From the IMG/VR virus record IMGVR_UViG_3300014914_000035, positions 1-26,154 of that record: DNA of 26,154 nt; one strand, 5' to 3'. Made by a program: the position numbers and the translations under genes. The DNA is from a virus. Under the pieces are notes generated by a model, which did no database searches, was not told the origin of the DNA, and was given only the letters and a program-made list of their open reading frames with translations. This document shows positions 23,281 through 26,154 of the stretch, in pieces (position 1 is the first letter of the stretch; each line of letters begins with the position of its first letter).

Positions 23281-25769
23281 TGAGACCTATTAAATTTATG
23301 AATGATCAATTTGCGACTAATACTTTAACATTCATATGCGACGGGTACAAAGTTGTAATAAACAAAACGTTCGGTAATTTCTTACGTATACTTGATAATA
23401 ATGATAATGTACTATTCGAAAGCCCAGATGCACAGTTGAATGTCGGCTCTACACCTTATTTTTACTGTGGAGATTCTGGTATTGATTGTACTGTACCTAT
23501 TACTAGAGATAGCTACACTAAAGCTTTTCTCGTAGGTAACTGGAATGATACTATAGGTTCAACAGGAAGCTATCTCACAAACTCTAATTTCTATATTTAC
23601 ATTGTACATATATATATTGACAGGATATTTGTAGAAATCAGACAAATTAATAGTGGTACTGTTACGCTTGATAACGACAGTGACAATTGTCTGTTTAACT
23701 TAGTACCAGATAGTCAATATACTAATGGTCGATTTTGGTATGAAAGTTCAGATTCAGAATTAGAAGCTAGTGTAAGCACAAATTACGACTCAACAAAATC
23801 TTTAGTGAATACGAGCGATAATGTAAATATACAAGTGGTAAGGACTCACAGTGATATCAATGGTACGGCATCAGACATCCAAAGGTTTGGATCTGATACA
23901 GATGGGGACATAAGAATAGGTTGGAACAACGGTACCATACTATCTGGTGATAGCCGTTTTGGTTTTGCTATTATTATAGATTCTATAGATAGAGAGGACA
24001 CTACACCATCTATAGCGTGGTTGACAGCCACTGTTTACTCCACTGAAGATTTACGAGTTAATAATGGTATAGGTTACGAGTGTATATCCGGTCATACTTC
24101 AAGTGCAACAGATGAGCCCGGGACAGGTGCGAGTTGGGAAACATACTGGGTACAATGTCATAAGTATACTTCAGCAGACCGCATTGAAATTTGTAATCAG
24201 CTTTTATCTGGTGTACCGTATGATATTAATGTTGGGTCTTCAATTACAGATTCACAAACACCTTTATACATAGGTAATGGGTTAACTATAGATGGCCAAT
24301 ACAACATTGGCACGAATGCGAGTAACCAGGCTGATATAGATTTCAATAAGAGTATCCATAGTCCAATTATTCAATTACATGATAGTGCTAGTTTACGTGT
24401 GGGAGATATCTCAAACCCGACTGAACTGCTTGTAGGCCATTGGTTATGTGATGACAACGCTGCAAGTACCGTAATAATAGACGAAACAGGGAACAATAAT
24501 GGCACGTTAGAAGGAGGTGATAATACGTCTACTATTTCGAGTACAGATTCAAATAGTGTACGATCCCTTCAGTTAAATGATACAGATGATTATATCGATC
24601 TTAGTGCTGTGATATCTAGTCTAGATGACCCAGGCAGGTTCACATTAAGTTTCTGGTGGAAACCAAATTACGATTTAAATGTATCAGGTAATAATAATAT
24701 ACTTGAGCTATATTATGATGCAGATAATAATATAAGAATCACAAGAGTAGACGGTTTCATCCAACTTCTAATATCCGCAAATAGTGAAGATATTGGTGTA
24801 GTTATAATGCCTCAAAACACCGTAAACGAAATACTGCAAAACGAATGGCACTACATTAAAGTATCAGTAGATATGAATTTAAAGATAGTTATGTTTACAT
24901 TCGCAACTGAAATTACAAAATGCTCAAATATACTTGGAGGATTGTTCAGTAACGATTTTACAAGTTTCAGATTTGGTTATAGCGCAAGTGCAGGTGATGG
25001 AGACTGTCATATATCAGATATTCGATTATATAACTCATGTATAATGGACGAATTGTCAAGTATCCCTGGAAATATACCTTCATATTCAAAAGTAAGTGAT
25101 GAAGTTACTTTATACATGAAAGGTGACGAAAGTGATAAGGATCCATTTAGAATAGGTGAAGGTAGAGTCAATTTACAATCCGTAGCTCAGACAGAAACAA
25201 ATGTCTTTAACGAGGCTAACTCTTCATTTAGTCTTACATCTACATCTTCTGTAGTTAATATACCTACAGCGAATATCGACTACTCAAAATTCACATTAAC
25301 ATTTTGGTTTAAATTTAGTAGCTGGGCAGTTGGGGATTACTTATTCTCTGACTCAGCTTCACCTTCAAATTTATGTTGCTTCTTACAATCTGATAACGAA
25401 GGTTGGTTTTACAATATTAGAGTCACAGTTAATGGTGTATCAGAAGATTACGGTATATTACCAGTTTCTCAATACGTTTGGGTTAACGATGATACATGGA
25501 GGAGATTTAGTTTAAGCGTAGATTTAGCTCTTAATTTTATATTTATAGGTATTTTAAGCATAAATGATGAAGCCCTTAGTACTAAATATGATTTTAGTGC
25601 ATCATCGCCTGTATCTCAAGGTGATTTTTTACAGATGGGTAAAAGTGCAGGTTCAGAATCAGTAATAGTTGATTTCTGTGAGATACAGATATTGAATTCA
25701 TCATCCAAACCTACTTTACCCGTATCGTTAAATAGAGGTAATATACATACACCTGTGATTAAAGGCTAA
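23280..25769 (+). CDS. Large adhesin/fibre with two LamG-like domains and a CBM-like module
   Basis: 829 residues. The first ~240 residues are a beta-rich domain (NTLTFICDGYKVVINKTFGN). A CBM-like module lies at ~246-291 (TATVYSTEDLRVNNGIGYEC ... PGTGASWETYWVQ). Two concanavalin A/LamG-type jelly rolls follow: ~381-590 (LVGHWLCDDNAASTVIIDET, then RFTLSFWWKPNYDL, EWHYIKVSVDM, ISDIRLYN) and ~655-805 (FTLTFWFKFSSWAVGDYLFS, TWRRFSLSVDL, FCEIQILN). These features are classic for phage receptor-binding or environmental glycan-binding proteins. No intramolecular chaperone or lyase motif is apparent. ATG 23280 overlaps the previous stop. Confidence 0.8.
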   Translation: MRPIKFMNDQFATNTLTFICDGYKVVINKTFGNFLRILDNNDNVLFESPDAQLNVGSTPYFYCGDSGIDCTVPITRDSYTKAFLVGNWNDTIGSTGSYLTNSNFYIYIVHIYIDRIFVEIRQINSGTVTLDNDSDNCLFNLVPDSQYTNGRFWYESSDSELEASVSTNYDSTKSLVNTSDNVNIQVVRTHSDINGTASDIQRFGSDTDGDIRIGWNNGTILSGDSRFGFAIIIDSIDREDTTPSIAWLTATVYSTEDLRVNNGIGYECISGHTSSATDEPGTGASWETYWVQCHKYTSADRIEICNQLLSGVPYDINVGSSITDSQTPLYIGNGLTIDGQYNIGTNASNQADIDFNKSIHSPIIQLHDSASLRVGDISNPTELLVGHWLCDDNAASTVIIDETGNNNGTLEGGDNTSTISSTDSNSVRSLQLNDTDDYIDLSAVISSLDDPGRFTLSFWWKPNYDLNVSGNNNILELYYDADNNIRITRVDGFIQLLISANSEDIGVVIMPQNTVNEILQNEWHYIKVSVDMNLKIVMFTFATEITKCSNILGGLFSNDFTSFRFGYSASAGDGDCHISDIRLYNSCIMDELSSIPGNIPSYSKVSDEVTLYMKGDESDKDPFRIGEGRVNLQSVAQTETNVFNEANSSFSLTSTSSVVNIPTANIDYSKFTLTFWFKFSSWAVGDYLFSDSASPSNLCCFLQSDNEGWFYNIRVTVNGVSEDYGILPVSQYVWVNDDTWRRFSLSVDLALNFIFIGILSINDEALSTKYDFSASSPVSQGDFLQMGKSAGSESVIVDFCEIQILNSSSKPTLPVSLNRGNIHTPVIKG

Positions 25770-25772
25770 GTT

Positions 25773-26154
25773 ATGGCTGAGCAAAAAATAGGTACAGATT
25801 ACAGGTTAACGCGCCATAATGGTGAATGGGTTTTTACGTTTAATGACTCATATGTCAGTGATGACCCTATAGTATTCGGGACGAGCTATGAAGGTATCAA
25901 TTTAGTTTCTAACATTACAGTTACATCTAATAGCTCTGATATCGACCTCGACCTCGGTGCTGTACAGTTAACCTCAAATGTCACAGCAGCGTCAGATACC
26001 TCCGACGTAGATCTGACGTCTGTAAATGTATTAACCTCAAATGTCACAGCAGCGTCAGATACCTCCGACGTAGATCTGACGTCTGTAAATGTATTAACCT
26101 CAAATGTCACAGCAGTGTCAGATACCTCCGACGTAGATCTGACGTCTGTAAATG
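25773..26154 (+). CDS. Repeat-rich tail fibre/adhesin, cut by right edge of window
   Basis: The first 127 codons of a gene that stays open at the window end. AAAGG lies 8 bases before ATG 25773, and the gene starts 3 bp after the previous stop. Residues 1-43 (MAEQKIGTDYRLTRHNGEWV ...) form a leader; then a degenerate 22-residue unit (44-65: LVSNITVTSNSSDIDLDLGA) and three 21-residue units starting at L66, L87 and L108, the last reaching the edge (consensus LTSNVTAASDTSDVDLTSVN). Ser/Thr/Asp/Val-rich short strands suggest an elongated beta-structure or stalk. Only the leader and the repeats can be described; full length and function are unknown. Confidence 0.8.
   Translation, partial: MAEQKIGTDYRLTRHNGEWVFTFNDSYVSDDPIVFGTSYEGINLVSNITVTSNSSDIDLDLGAVQLTSNVTAASDTSDVDLTSVNVLTSNVTAASDTSDVDLTSVNVLTSNVTAVSDTSDVDLTSVN
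25968..26154 (+). repeat. 63-bp tandem repeat inside the last gene
   Basis: Units start at 25968, 26031 and 26094. The first two are identical over 63 bases; the third differs by one base (GCG to GTG, Ala to Val at about 26116) and runs off the window. The near-perfect DNA identity, including synonymous positions, indicates recent duplication or ongoing gene conversion. The period is divisible by three, so copy number can change without breaking the frame. Confidence 0.93.

Noticed and set aside
25886-26110. Antisense ORF across the 63-bp repeats
   Set aside because: The repeat period keeps the opposite strand open; it is a mirror of the true gene with no start signals.

Overview
The window is the late structural (virion) module of a tailed dsDNA phage or prophage with a long, non-contractile tail (siphovirus type). 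Every gene is on the + strand and tightly packed, often with stop/start overlaps. The order is the usual one: small and large terminase, portal, scaffold, major capsid protein, head-completion and neck genes, tail terminator, tail tube, G/GT-type assembly chaperones, a 1490-residue tape measure, then tail-tip and fibre genes. The DNA is AT-rich. Promoters look sigma70-like and Shine-Dalgarno sites are conventional, so a bacterial host is clear, but nothing fixes its taxon. No integrase, lysis, replication or tRNA gene is present, so temperate versus lytic cannot be decided.

Layout. 1-200: array of short direct repeats, non-coding. 250-320: hairpin plus promoter P1. 349-4064: packaging and procapsid genes (small terminase candidate, TerL, DUF4055-type portal, scaffold), closed by a terminator at 4085-4117. 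4119-4262: promoter P2 and a hairpin-rich leader. 4263-5183: major capsid protein with its own strong terminator. 5276-7142: a small acidic protein and four connector/neck proteins. 7157-8344: tail tube. 8445-9169: tail assembly chaperones joined by a -1 ribosomal frameshift at a GGGAAAC site; the downstream half has no start codon of its own. 9141-13613: tape measure. 13613-17211: tail-tip and carbohydrate-binding-like proteins. 17220-17248: promoter P3. 17290 to the right edge: a fibre/adhesin block (beta-helix-like, Ig-like, LamG-like and repeat-rich proteins), including a 58-residue gene; the last gene is cut by the window edge inside a 63-bp tandem repeat.

How it works together. TerL with the small subunit packages DNA through the portal into a shell built by the scaffold and major capsid protein. 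The connector, stopper and HK97 gp10-like proteins close the head and receive a tail whose length is set by the tape measure, whose tube is the 395-residue tail protein, and whose assembly needs the G/GT chaperones. The distal proteins probably bind host surface glycans.

Most notable observations: three near-identical promoters (TTTACTTTG, 17-bp spacer, TATAAT) that split the module into transcription units; the frameshifted chaperone; a possible +1 extension of the tail tube protein; the absence of any recognisable tail hub; and two tandem-repeat regions at the window edges.
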